NCBI GenBank assembly: GCA_021234155.1
Contig: JAJEKV010000056.1
Coordinates: forward strand, 9,285,488 to 9,349,487
Direction of reading: 5' to 3'
DNA from: Isoetes taiwanensis
Lineage: Eukaryota > Streptophyta > Lycopodiopsida > Isoetales > Isoetaceae
Length of the DNA: 64,000 bases
Part shown: positions 34,836 through 44,722 of the stretch, piece by piece
Position numbering within the stretch: the first letter of the stretch is position 1
How the letters are laid out: each line of letters opens with the position of its first letter
Made by a program: the position numbers and the translations under genes
Notes under the pieces: model-generated
What the model was told of the DNA's origin: nothing
Database searches by the model: none
The model's input: the letters and a program-made list of their open reading frames with translations, nothing else

Positions 34836-35395
34836 TGGTGAAGCAAAGAGGGCACATTCATTGAGTGGCCTAAGAGGGATGTAAAACAAAATGAGTTCCC
34901 CTCAAGTGAAGATCGTCTTGAGATCCCTCAATTTGCCCCTTCTTGAAGAGGATTCATCTAGAAGTCCACCATCCGTCAAGAGTCCGCACGGACATCGGGG
35001 TTTCACTTTGCTCCACCGTGGTGAACCAAGCAACACAAACAACAAATGAAGAAGACGAGATAGTAGAGGAGATTGGAGGTCATGAGAATCTAGCTGCCCG
35101 CCTTGGTCTCGAGGTTGTTTAAGCCTTTGAAGATGAGAGCGATCTACTACTCCGAACGGATCTACTAGGTTTGCCATGCTACATTCTTCATTCTGCATTG
35201 GATCTAAATATTCTGGAGGCTTAATATAGTCTTTAGTGATCCTTAGGATGCTATAGGCGATGAGTTCTTGGGTGTATCAAAGGTCGGGCTTCAATTGGGT
35301 AACATAATAGATCCAACGGAAACCAAAATATCGAGGTCATGTCATGCTTGTGTTGAGAGGCCTATAGCTAATGGGCCTAGTAACACAGGAGACCC
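34836..35395. other. Unassigned, probably decayed coding sequence
   Basis: Short frames such as TQTTNEEDEIVEEIGGHENLAARLGL (around 35030-35110, plus strand; quoted only in part by position) suggest former exons of the plus-strand gene. Nothing is recognised. Confidence 0.25.
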
Positions 35396-37900
35396 ATGAT
35401 GTTTTGCTTCATGATGGTAGGACAGTTTCACAACATTTACAAGCTCGAGCTGCTCTCGAACAGGGATGACTTAGAAGTTGAGTGCTTGGAAGGCGATGTT
35501 GAGAAGCAATTCAAGAGGAAAAGGAAATATACATATGTGAAGAGGGGGAGGGAACCAAAGGGGATAGGAAGGAGGAGAGGATGTGCGCCCAAGTCAATCA
35601 AGAGTGCTCTAAAATCAACATGCCGCAAGGGACGAATGTGTCAAAAACCGAGCCGAGAGCAAGTATGTGCCTTAAGAAAAGAATTTTATTCTCAATCAAG
35701 CAAAGGCCGAGGATTACGCTTTGTTTTTGATGTGTTGAGTGTAACTTATACAGGCGGTCGGAGGCTTAAAGTAGTGGTCTCCGGAGTGGAGTGTCACATT
35801 CGCATGGCGTGGCTTTAGGAGTTGCTCACCACGTTTTATAGTTGGAGGAAGAGGTTCGAAAGTTAGGTGGAAAACGGGCGAGCATGGTAATACGTGCTCT
35901 AAGAAGCCTAGATCTGTGACACTAGCTACTGAGAAAGTGTGCTTGATACCTTCATTAGTGAGAAACGGAGAGCATTCCACATAGAAGCAAAAAAGGGAAG
36001 GATGATATAAGGGAGAATGTTCGCAAACTTCCTTCCATTCTTAATAAGAAGAGCATACATAAGGAAGTGGGTGCCGTGGTGGAAGAATTGACAGGAAAGA
36101 GTGTAACCTTGCCCTCTTTTTACAATATTTGGAAGAAGGAGTTTCCGGGCGTCAACATAGCAAAAATACAAACATTCTCCAAGTGTAACATATGTGTAGT
36201 CATCAAGCAGAAATTGGAAAGAACAAAAGATACAAGGGAGAGGCGTAACCTTTCAATTCAACGGCGGGCACATATGTTGGAACAACGTTCCTGTAGGAGT
36301 CAATATTGGCATTGGCGTGCATTATCACATCGTCACGTAAAGTCACCTTTGCATAATACATGATAAGATGGATCAGGTCAAAACACTCACACCAAGAAGT
36401 CACCATCTCATAAAAGTCTGTTTGGAGAGGAGATCGCTTGAAGAAGAGACTTTGACAGAGCATTGACACATGGTCATGGTGGACGGGCTTATGGCCATTT
36501 TCTCTTGATCTTTGGAAGGATGACTCAAACTTTCATGTTGGATCACTTTCTAGGATCCTACACTATCTTGAGTTGCCGGAAGAAGACAAGTGTGGTGATC
36601 CGTGGTGGCGAGAACTTCTGATTGCAAATTGATGCAAGCCCTAAAAAAGATACTCGACCACTTCAAAGAAGCGGCAAAGTAGAGACACAAGAGAAGATGC
36701 CTTCATCTTCTAGTGCCAACTTAGAAGGCTTCAATCCTCTTCCTCGAAATCTCTACTTACAGTTGGATAATGCATCGGGTCAAAATAAAAATAGATATGT
36801 GTTCTCCTACATCTCTTATTTGACATGGCTTAAGGTTGGCTTCATGATGGTTGGGCATACTCATGACGATATTGATGCATTGTTCGGGAACTTTTCGACG
36901 TTAATGAGTTCATCGGATGCTCTAACTTTGCCTGAGTTGCTTTACTTGTTTAGCAAGTGCAATGCAAAGTCTCCTGTTCCATATTTTGTGGATGAAGTTC
37001 CAGATTGGAAAGGCTTTGTCAAGGGATATATCCCTGATAAAGGCCAACGTCTAACAGGCCATACCGACCCATTGCTATTCTGATTTAAAATGGATGGGAA
37101 ATGGCCCATTATGCAATATAAGATGCGGCCAACCCATAAAGAGTGGATTCCAGAAAAAGGAATAAGAATGTGGAAGGAGGATGAAAATGGTGAGCCAACG
37201 TTACCAACGGGGGTGCCTAAAAATATCCCTCCAAGGAAGACATTGAAAGATCTCCCTGGCCTGGCAGACAGAAGACGCAAGTACATAGCATTATGGATTT
37301 TCTTCGCAAAAATCAAGAAGATAGTGTGTTTGCACGACAATTACAAAGCAACTATGGATTACTGGAACGAGATTCTTGTGTGTTTGGAAGATGTATCTCC
37401 AGGACGACCTCAAAATGATAACTTTTGGTTGCGTACAAGGCAAGAACCTCTACAAGCTGCATTTACTCCAGAGGTCGATGAAGCCGCTGTGCTTGTAAGA
37501 CCTTTGCTTACGTATTGTGGGCCAGCAGATGGGCGTCCAGTGTTGCCTATGGATGAGTTCGATCCTCATGCACATGTTACGAAAGGTATGTTCGTTTTAG
37601 TCCGACACGGAGGCGATGAAACTCCAACGTGGTTGGGCTTCTGAGAAGAAGATGCCATCCTAGATCCGAGAGTCTACCAATTATGGTCACATTTATGTAT
37701 CATGGTGGATGCCTGTTGGTCGTGACTATATAGGTTGCTTAACTAAACATTGGCGACCCAATCCATCAGATCCATCAAGGTATGAGAAGTTAGATGCCAT
37801 ACATTATGCATGGGATGCAAATGGCAAAAGACCAGAAGACTGTTGATTCCAAAATACATTGTTGACATGTGGGGGACATAGCATTAGCTAAAAGCTCTCA
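35396..37900 (+). pseudogene. DUF7869-type transposase-like gene, broken
   Basis: Segments in order: 35396-35818, a basic region ending in HIRMAWL; 36040-36363, with SFYNIWKKEFPGVNIAK, FSKCNIC and ERRNLSIQRRAHML; and 36622-37083, with NLYLQLDNASGQNKNRYVFS and VGFMMVGHTHDDIDALFGNF. Then 37090-37644, with MQYKMRPTHKEW, and a remnant to about 37900 (IYVSWWMPVGRD, HWRPNPSDPSRYE). The L-Q-x-D-N...K-N-R-Y and G-H-T-H-x-D-I-D motifs characterise proteins known to me as DUF7869-like, found in multicopy, transposon-like genes of plants, algae, fungi and animals. A TGA at 37081 splits an otherwise continuous frame, and there are frameshifts near 35820 and 36370. I infer transposition as its past role. 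Confidence 0.65.
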
Positions 37901-38429
37901 ATCTCGGTCATGTTCTCGATAATCATGTATGTAATTTCTTTTGCTATAATACTTAAGCATTTTGGACAATTAATACGTTGTCGATACATCAATTAGCTTC
38001 CATTATGCTTATACTAACATCCTTACATCTTTTATAATAGGTGTTTAATACACATCATTACATCTGATGCACACATTATTGATGGCATACATATAATTTA
38101 GATGCACATATTATTGATGGCATTATAGAGTCGATGATTCACTCATCATCAATCCCTCGCTATTGTGATGCATTTAGCTCGTAGGCATGGCACTCGGGAA
38201 CCCAAAGAAGATGGATCACAACACGAGTAAGGCGGGGCAATCACACTCCACGACCTTACGCTTTGGATTGTAAGTAAGGATCCAAATTTTAACACCTTTA
38301 TGTATGCAGCGATTAATATCATTGTAGCTCATGGAGCAAAGAATGGTCTCAAACTGATCTTCATAAATATTATAAGCCATGGGAGATGAATGACTTACCG
38401 AATGGAGCTGCTTTTATAGTCGTTGTAGA
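37901..38429. other. No gene recognised
   Basis: AT-rich sequence downstream of the transposase-like remnant, with no motif or structure that I can support. Confidence 0.4.
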
Positions 38430-38552
38430 ATTATTGGTATAATACTTCAAAGCATTATTGGTATTATCGTGAGCATTATTGGTATTATCGTCGGCATTAT
38501 TGGTATTATACTTCAACATTATTGGTATTATACTTCAACATTATTGGATTCG
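38430..38552. repeat. Short tandem array of attattggtattat units
   Basis: About five units of 18-22 bp (cattattggtattatcgt and attattggtattatacttc variants) in a row. Confidence 0.85.
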
Positions 38553-38579
38553 TAGCTATAAATTCTTTTACCTTGTTTT

Positions 38580-39010
38580 CACTTCTCACTTTTCACCTTG
38601 CTACTTGATCTTGATCCTTGCTTCTTGCTCCTTCATCTTCCTTGTTCCTTGATCTTCTTGCTACTTGATCTTCCTTGTTCCTTGATCTTCTTGCTACTTG
38701 ATCTTTCTTGTTCATTGCTTCTTGCTACTTGATCTTGATCCTTGTTCCTTGCTACTTCATTCCGTGCTCCTTGCTACTTGATCTTGTTCCTTGCTCTTGA
38801 TCTTGTTCCTTGCTACTTGATCTTGATCGGTGCTTCTTGCTCCTTGATCTTCCTTGTTCCTTGATCTTCTTGCTACGTGATCTTCCTTGTTCATTGCATC
38901 TTGCTACTTGATCTTGATCCTTGTTCCTTGCTACTTCATTCCGTGCTCCCCGCTACTTGATCTTGTTGCTTGCTCTTGAACTTGCTACTTGCTCTGCTCC
39001 GTGTTCCTTG
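38580..39010. repeat. Compound minisatellite of cttgctacttgatcttgatc units
   Basis: About 430 bp of interspersed cttgctacttgatctt, ccttgttcc and ttgctcc words in imperfect higher-order repeats; for example ctacttcattccgtgctcc occurs twice. It is non-coding in all frames. Confidence 0.9.
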
Positions 39011-39341
39011 CTCCGCCGGTGACCCTTGCTTGCTTTTTGCAAATGATTGGACCCAATCCTCCCCCGGGCTACTCGAAGGCCCTGCAAGCATGCCCTGCAT
39101 TCCATGCGGCCTGGAATGGATGAGCTATGGGACCATTTCTTGGAGTGGAGGTTGCGCCCACGGCCCCCACCAAGGAGCTTACAATGGAGTTGATCAACTT
39201 CATTCGGAGCGATTTGATTGTGGTCATGAGCCACCGATGGAAATTAATCCATCCAATGTTATAGGAGACTTGCAATGAGGGGAATTCTTGAACCCCTCCT
39301 TATCCGGACGAGATGCTACAAAGAATTGAGGCCTCTTCTTC

Positions 39342-39641
39342 GTGGTCTTTGGATATTTAGCACACTCTATGGATGCATACATATCAGAGTTCATTCATGA
39401 AATTTGTAAGGGACAGATGTATGGCCTTATTAGGGTGTACTACAACGAGTACAACGGTTTTGTAGAGTTGGGTCCGCTCTTCTTCCGTGAGTATCATCCT
39501 GTGGAATTACTTTTTCTAATGACTAGGTACCCCATATGGTGGGAAGAATCAGGCTGGGAGGAGCGTGAGCTCTTGACTCCTAACCCAGATGCGTGGGTTA
39601 GACCTCGCAGGCCAAGGGAAAGGGGAAGGGGAAGGGGTTAG
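39342..39641 (+). CDS. Hypothetical 99-residue protein of the accessory block
   Basis: The open frame starts at MVFGYLAHSMDAYISEF; the frame extends upstream to a stop near 39330, so the true start is unclear. It contains ELGPLFFREYHPVELLFLM and PIWWEESGWEE and ends in an Arg/Gly-rich tail (RERGRGRG). I recognise no family. It lies between the minisatellite and the H3-like pseudogene. Confidence 0.35.
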   Translation: MVFGYLAHSMDAYISEFIHEICKGQMYGLIRVYYNEYNGFVELGPLFFREYHPVELLFLMTRYPIWWEESGWEERELLTPNPDAWVRPRRPRERGRGRG

Positions 39642-39754
39642 GAACCTGGGGGAAGGTTACTAGGGACATACATAGTTCATACTTCGGTCTCTATTGTGTT
39701 TGGAAGTTGGTATATGATACCGTGTTATTATGTTCTCTAAATATTCATGTATGT

Positions 39755-39850
39755 ATGATAAACGGGTACTGCACGTGTATACAACCCCTGCATAAGGTCT
39801 ATGATACAGGGTACTGTACACGTGTATACAACCCCTGCATAAGGTCTATA
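39755..39850. repeat. Tandem duplication, about 46 bp
   Basis: Two copies of gggtactg, cacgtgtatacaacccctgc and ataaggtctat, with small differences, followed by a partial third start (acaaccccc). Confidence 0.85.
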
Positions 39851-39924
39851 CAACCCCCATAATAAAAAAATTCCAGTTTACTAAAAATTTTCCCATTATA
39901 ATGAAATTGTGCTTTGTTCCTCCT

Positions 39925-40452
39925 ATGAATGCGCCAGAAGCTTCTAATCAAAGAAGGAGAGCTCATTCAAGAAAGGGGAAGGCGACCAGAAATGTGAGGA
40001 GACGATTGGAAGAGGTGGCTGAGTAGCAACCTAGAAATGAGGTAGGTGAGGGTAGTGGCCAAGGTGCAGGCGTAGAGCAGCTGCAGCAATAGCCAGCAGA
40101 GTAAAGAAGAAGGAAGCGAAAGGCAAAGCCTGGCATTAAAGCACTACGCAAGATAAGAAAATATCAGAAGAACACTAATCTGGTTATTCCACGTCTCCCA
40201 TTTGCTAGGTTTGTGAAAGAGGTGTTGCAAGAATGTAGTGCTATACATAACACCGCTTACAGGATTCAAACAACTGCCTTGAATGCTCTTTAAATGGCAG
40301 TGGAAGCAGTTGGTGTTGGTCTGTTCAAGAACTCCCAACTTGCAGCTATACATGCCAAGCGGGTGACTGTCATACTGACAGACATGCGCCTGGTCTTACA
40401 CATAAGGGATCCTGAGTACTGTCGTCATAATTTTGAATCTGCATACAATTAG
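39925..40452 (+). pseudogene. Histone H3/CENH3-like gene with in-frame stops
   Basis: Reading from the ATG at 39925, a basic tail of about 67 residues leads into the histone fold. It shows KPGIKALRKIRKYQKNTN, LVIPRLPFARFVKEVLQE, AVEAVGVGLFKNSQLAAIHA and KRVTVILTDMRLVLHIRD, which follow canonical H3 from the alphaN helix to alpha3. The segment between VLQE and RIQTTAL is about three residues longer than in H3, as in loop 1 of centromeric H3 variants, and the tail is not the H3 tail. In-frame stops: TAG 40024, TAG 40090, TAA 40102, TAA 40291 (where H3 has Gln in ALQEA) and TAG 40450. No frameshift or intron is seen. A retro-copied or captured H3 variant, now dead, is likeliest. Confidence 0.75.
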
Positions 40453-40623
40453 AAGAAAGATTTGCCAGATCCTACCGTAAAGTGCCTATGTGTTTTATTG
40501 ATATATTAATATTCCTTATAGATATAATATGTTTTCTTAGTCGATTCCTTTCTTAGAACATTAGCTTCGTGTTGTTTTCTTTTTCTTTTTTTTCTTTTTT
40601 TTTTTTTGCTATATTGGGAACAC
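40453..40623. other. Non-coding, T-rich
   Basis: Sequence 3' of the H3-like pseudogene with a T-rich run at about 40575-40608. No poly(A) tract or other insertion signature was seen. Confidence 0.4.
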
Positions 40624-40682
40624 ACGACGCGCACCAAGCATTGTGCTCTTTTTTTGCACAGACTAATTTTCGCGTCGTATGA
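40624..40682. repeat. Short hairpin-like motif shared with 26201-26263
   Basis: acgacgcg and cgcgtcgt form an inverted pair about 40 bases apart; the right half plus its flank (ttttcgcgtcgtatgatc) matches 26251-26269 in direct orientation. Confidence 0.55.
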
Positions 40683-40698
40683 TCCAATCCTTCATCCC

Positions 40699-40719
40699 AA
40701 CCCTAACCCTAACCCTAAA
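40699..40719. repeat. Short telomere-like run
   Basis: Three consecutive CCCTAA units preceded by aa. It may be a telo-box in a promoter upstream of the frame at 40740-41046; it is too short to be a former telomere. Confidence 0.6.
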
Positions 40720-40833
40720 ATATACGGACGAATCTCCACAATGGCTATGGCATGGACAACGGCTACTTCAGTTCTGCAGTTATAGCACCTTATCGTTCAT
40801 CCACATCTTTTTGCGTTCTGCGTCTACTTCGCC

Positions 40834-41046
40834 ATGGATTGTTATGTCAAGTTTTTGAAATGGTATGCATTTGCCCTGCATGCTAACGAGGAAGTTGTGC
40901 CGACTGAGATTTATCCTTTCTATTATAAGGAAATCGACATCATGGGAAACCGTGGTGAGCTCACATGCTACCGCGATGTTGCTTTAGGTTTCAACCGGAG
41001 TGCGTTAGCTCAGTGGACTTGCTTTGCAGATGTTGCTGGAGTGTGA
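40834..41046 (+). CDS. Hypothetical open frame, unrecognised
   Basis: 70 codons (MDCYVKFLKWYAFALHANEE to FADVAGV). A TATA-less upstream with a telo-box-like run and a possible donor after CCACCAAGG at about 41141 hint at a gene, but no family is recognised. Confidence 0.25.
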   Translation: MDCYVKFLKWYAFALHANEEVVPTEIYPFYYKEIDIMGNRGELTCYRDVALGFNRSALAQWTCFADVAGV

Positions 41047-41325
41047 ATTCCGAAATCAACTTTAGAGGAAGCGGCTTCGCATTTGTAAGGATCGAAGACT
41101 TTTTTTCAAGAATGCGGTGGAGCGGGCTCCACCAAGGTAACTTATATCTCTTTGTCGTTTGCATTTGCTAGTTATTGCATTTTGCTCGACCAAGCCAATG
41201 AGAAAATGAAAAGAATGAAATCATTAACCCAAGGTGAGTCAGTTATGTGTGATGATGAAGAAGAGGATGAGATAAATAGGTGATAGATCTACAGGAAGAA
41301 GATCAAGAATCTAGGAAAAATTGAC

Positions 41326-41766
41326 TTGGAAGCATTGGCCTTGTGTGAACCTGACAAGGAAGATCCTGAAGAGGATGAGAATGAAGAGAGGTTGTCTGAC
41401 ATAACACCAATTTTGGTGGAAGGAAAAGAATATTTATTGCTAAGTGATATACTTAGGAACTCTTCTTTGCTATGTATGTGTGCTAGGGAAGACAAAGTTA
41501 TCAGTACCTTGGTTGAATGGGTACAACTAGTCACAGACTTCGTAGAGGACCTCGACAAGGAAATGTTTGAAGTGTCATCTTATACTGGTAATGCTATAGA
41601 GATTAAAGAGGCATATGAGAGGCTACAGACTCCTTGTGTTGAAGAGGAGCAGAATTTGCCAACGGAAGAAGAATTTCAGTGTCTTCTTTCAAAGCTGCCA
41701 ACAACATCTACTGGTTTGGAAGGGCCTTCAGTCAATTGCGGCAACATAAGCCTCATGGATTTTTGA
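41326..41766 (+). CDS. Hypothetical acidic protein, partly open frame
   Basis: 146 codons, strongly acidic near the start (EPDKEDPEEDENEERL), then DITPILVEGKEYLLLSDI and helical stretches. Codon use looks protein-like. The preceding in-frame region back to about 41220 is also acidic (CDDEEEDE), so the true start may be upstream, after a stop at 41281. The frame runs into a LINE-B fragment at 41770. No family is recognised. Confidence 0.35.
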   Translation: MEALALCEPDKEDPEEDENEERLSDITPILVEGKEYLLLSDILRNSSLLCMCAREDKVISTLVEWVQLVTDFVEDLDKEMFEVSSYTGNAIEIKEAYERLQTPCVEEEQNLPTEEEFQCLLSKLPTTSTGLEGPSVNCGNISLMDF

Positions 41767-41769
41767 AGT

Positions 41770-42014
41770 CTGAAATGGTGACCAGAATGGCAGTAAGTCT
41801 GCAACAAAGGAAATTAATTAACTGCTTGAAGATGCCACAAGGTGATGAAGTCTTTACCATTATGCAATATGCTGACGACACTTTTGTGTTCCTCAAGCAT
41901 GGGGATGACAGTCTACAAAACTTTTTGGAGGCCATAGACAAATTTGGAGCAGTTGCTGGGGTAATTCTCAATAAAACAAAGAGTGCAATAATCTTTGATA
42001 CTTAGGAGTCAACC
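41770..42014 (+). mobile_element. LINE-B reverse-transcriptase fragment, 245 bp
   Basis: Corresponds base for base to 14364-14608 in LINE-B (RT around the YADD box), with five substitutions seen, about 98% identity, and no indel. There is no poly(A) tail or TSD at its ends; the right edge abuts an LTR-like TGTTAG start. Confidence 0.92.
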
Positions 42015-42654
42015 TGTTAGTCCTGTACGTCCTAGTACAGGACTATTCATGCACACGACGGACCAGGTCAAGGCCAAGGATCCACAGTCAGGTGTAGGTC
42101 AGTCGTCAAAGGCCCAGCAGAAGACCAAGCAGCAGACCAAGCCACAGACCACGCAGAAGGCCACGGGCACGAAGAGGTCGAAAGCAGACAAGTGACGGGT
42201 TGTCACCGTCAGCGTCATTCAGGGTCTCAAGAGGCACCGCCAACATTCCTTAAAATCAGGCCTTCTTCCAGGAGTCGGCACCGAGATTTGACAGAGTGTC
42301 TATATTGGGCCAAAGGCCATTGTACTATATATATGAGTAGAGCTAGCATTCACAGGCTGGATGAGTTTTAGGTCTTATCTCCATTCAGTTTTCTCTCTAT
42401 TGTGAGAGCTCATGTATCATCATTGATATCAAAGAGTCTCTGTTCTCTTCATCATGTTTTTCATTGTTTTCCTAGTTTTCTCTCTTTTCCTTTCCTTTGG
42501 TTTCTTTTGCAAATCCCGCGTGACATAGCTACCGGATTCTCCTGTTTGATCCACGGGTCCTCACAGAGGGCTGTCTTGCAAGAGTTCCCGAACCCAGACC
42601 CTAAACACTGTCGCCGCTGCCGAGTCTGATTTTCTTTTCCTTCCTTCTTTTACC
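42015..42654 (+). mobile_element. LTR-like and leader region upstream of a gypsy gag
   Basis: Starts TGTTAGTCCTG. It contains TGACG and CGTCA motifs (about 42193-42217) and a TATA-like tactatatatatgag (about 42333-42346), followed by a T/C-rich leader ending just before the gag ATG at 42655. This fits a 5' LTR with promoter plus untranslated leader. A matching 3' LTR and a clear primer-binding site were not found, so the boundaries are inferred. Confidence 0.5.
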
Positions 42655-44514
42655 ATGTCTGCCCGAGCTTTCACCCCAGAGGAGCTTCTTAGCCAGACGG
42701 CGTCTTGGTTGGAGCGCCATCAACGTCGCGAAGTTGCTAGAGATTCGCTCACTGGTTATGATATTGAGGGAGGCCATATTCGCTCACGCGCTCAATCGGC
42801 GCCGCCTACTCCTCGTGTTCACTCTCGTCCTAGCTCTCCTCCCGCGTGTAAACATTGTTCACAACCTCAGTCTCCCCATCATACACCTGTTCAGCCCCCT
42901 CCAGCTTATTTCCACACTCCCGAGAGTGCCTACATTCATATCTTCTCTGGCCATACTCCTCTGCCTTCACAACCATCATCTCCCCCTGGCGGAATGGGTT
43001 ATCCCCATGTCTCTTTCGACCCTCCCCAGGTTCAGACATATCCCCAATCCCCTTCTTTTCAACATACTCTTCCCGTTTACACTCTCACTGATCTCAAACC
43101 TCACGAACAAAGCTCTCAAGGACCTTCCCCACAAGATGCTCCTTTTCAAGACTCTCAAGGTTTTTCTGCTCCTCTGACACATCATACCGAGACTATGGCT
43201 ATACCACCTCATTATGTGCCTCCTCCTACTCAGCCGCTCTACGCGCACGGTCCGTCACAATCTTCTTTTCAGACTCTCAAACTGACCTATCCCACTTTTG
43301 GCAGTACTAAAGGCAAACTATTAGATCAAAGTGCTCAAGCCCACATGGAAGAATTTGAGGCTCTGGCTGTCCTAAATGGTCACGCTCAACCTCAACTGAA
43401 GTTCCACATCTTTTCCACCACGCTGCGTGGCTCTCCTTATCAATGGCTCATGGCCAACAAAAGCCATGGGAAACAAAACTGGACAGACATGAAGACTGCT
43501 TTCCTTTCTCATTATGGCACCACAGATGATGATCAACTTCTTCTCAAGCAACTCAATGATCTTCAGCAAGAGCCCACGGAGTCAGCCCGGGATTTTGCGG
43601 ATCGTCTTCACATCCTCCTCAGCAAACTTCAAGAGTACCCCACGCAAAGCCAGATACTCGTCTGGTTTCTACAGGGACTTCCTCCGGCTATTCGTCTCAT
43701 GACTGAATACCTGCGCCCCAAGGCTTTGGAGCAGGCCATCGAGCTTGTCAATCATTCAGTTAATGTTTCCTCCCGAGGCGTGGCCCTCCAGGAGCTACCC
43801 TTCATCCCTCCTGTCATGGTTCCTCATACTGCAGTTCAGCCTCAACACTCAAATCCTCAATGCAGTCAGATTTGGTGCCACATCTGCAAATATCAAGGCC
43901 ATTTGCCCAATGGGTGCAACTCCTCCAATGGCCCTCCTCATTATAAACGCTGCAACATGTGCAATCATGCCACGGAAGAATGCACTCGTACTCATCCTAC
44001 ACCCTTCCGGCAAAAGATGGTTTATCAAGTCCAGACCACGCCGCAGCAACAGACGTCATACCAACCTCAGCAATTTCAAGCTCAACCACTTCAACAGTAT
44101 CCACAATCTCAGCAATCTCAGCCGTCAAGAGGACAAGGCAACCGACCTCCTTTTGATCCTTCTAAAGCCCAGTGCTATCATTGTCTGGAATGGGGTCATA
44201 CCACCACGGCGTGCCCTCAACTTCCTCAAGTTCAAGTCCAACTTCCAGGCACGAATCAAACCTGTCAGTACGCCTCACGGCCTACCAACTTTGGATCGCT
44301 AATGGCAAACAAGGCCCTCGTCCCGTTTTTAGAAAGCCACCACGCGTGCCTCAACAACAAAGGTATCAACCAGCTCCTTCGTCAACTCTCCTTTGGATCA
44401 ACAAGCTCAGGAAGAAATTTACCAAGCTCTCAATCCTCCGGTCCAACCGTCAAACTGGGTTGGTTTGGTCTCACGTCAGACCAGGGCTTCCTGCCCCTTG
44501 ACCATAATTCCTAA
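42655..44514 (+). CDS. Ty3/gypsy-type gag polyprotein, 619 codons
   Basis: Structural protein of an LTR retrotransposon. Residues 1-200 are Pro/Ser/Gln-rich. The retrotransposon-gag core follows (LKFHIFSTTLRGSPYQWLMA, DMKTAFLSHYG, ESARDFADRLHILLSKLQ, VWFLQGLPPAIRL). Downstream are two Cys/His clusters, CNMCNHATEEC and the knuckle CYHCLEWGHTTTAC (C-X2-C-X4-H-X4-C), separated by a Gln-rich linker. The frame ends at 44514 and an overlapping frame, 44393-44779, continues with PHEESKKVHFSPALDTFMPH, so either a frameshift or normal gag-pol slippage is present. Protease, RT and integrase are missing; the element is cut short at about 44722. Confidence 0.8.
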   Translation: MSARAFTPEELLSQTASWLERHQRREVARDSLTGYDIEGGHIRSRAQSAPPTPRVHSRPSSPPACKHCSQPQSPHHTPVQPPPAYFHTPESAYIHIFSGHTPLPSQPSSPPGGMGYPHVSFDPPQVQTYPQSPSFQHTLPVYTLTDLKPHEQSSQGPSPQDAPFQDSQGFSAPLTHHTETMAIPPHYVPPPTQPLYAHGPSQSSFQTLKLTYPTFGSTKGKLLDQSAQAHMEEFEALAVLNGHAQPQLKFHIFSTTLRGSPYQWLMANKSHGKQNWTDMKTAFLSHYGTTDDDQLLLKQLNDLQQEPTESARDFADRLHILLSKLQEYPTQSQILVWFLQGLPPAIRLMTEYLRPKALEQAIELVNHSVNVSSRGVALQELPFIPPVMVPHTAVQPQHSNPQCSQIWCHICKYQGHLPNGCNSSNGPPHYKRCNMCNHATEECTRTHPTPFRQKMVYQVQTTPQQQTSYQPQQFQAQPLQQYPQSQQSQPSRGQGNRPPFDPSKAQCYHCLEWGHTTTACPQLPQVQVQLPGTNQTCQYASRPTNFGSLMANKALVPFLESHHACLNNKGINQLLRQLSFGSTSSGRNLPSSQSSGPTVKLGWFGLTSDQGFLPLDHNS

Positions 44515-44708
44515 TGACACACAACCTGCCTTTGCCGTCGACATGATCCCTCATGAAGAAAGTAAAAAGGTTCATTTTTCTCCTGCTTTGGATACTTTTA
44601 TGCCTCATGGCATGCCGAAGGTACGCCAGAGCATTCTTAACCTCATGCAAGCTGCGGAAGGGCGCACGCTTGCCAATAATAACCATAATGCTGAGGACAA
44701 CATTCCTC

Positions 44709-44722
44709 TAATGGAGGGAGAA
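44709..44722 (+). promoter_or_regulatory. Polypurine tract before an LTR
   Basis: taatggagggagaa lies directly before TGTGACATTC. The GGAGGGAGAA-TGTGACA arrangement is typical of the 3' LTR junction of plant Ty3/gypsy elements. Confidence 0.65.

Noticed and set aside
39925-40452. Alternative genetic code with TAA/TAG read as Gln, suggested by stops at Gln-like positions in the H3-like frame and the ParB/methyltransferase gene
   Set aside because: TGA also interrupts the neighbouring transposase-like frame (37081), and there are frameshifts. C-to-T decay of methylated CAG, CAA and TGG codons explains the pattern better in plant DNA.
40699-40719. Interstitial telomere marking an ancient chromosome fusion
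   Set aside because: Only about three CCCTAA units; short telo-boxes of this size are common in plant promoters.
42015-44722. Endogenous pararetrovirus, because of the TGACG and TATA motifs and a zinc-knuckle protein
   Set aside because: No movement protein, coat-type or viral RT region is present, and the protein has a retrotransposon-gag core. A gypsy-type retrotransposon is the simpler reading.
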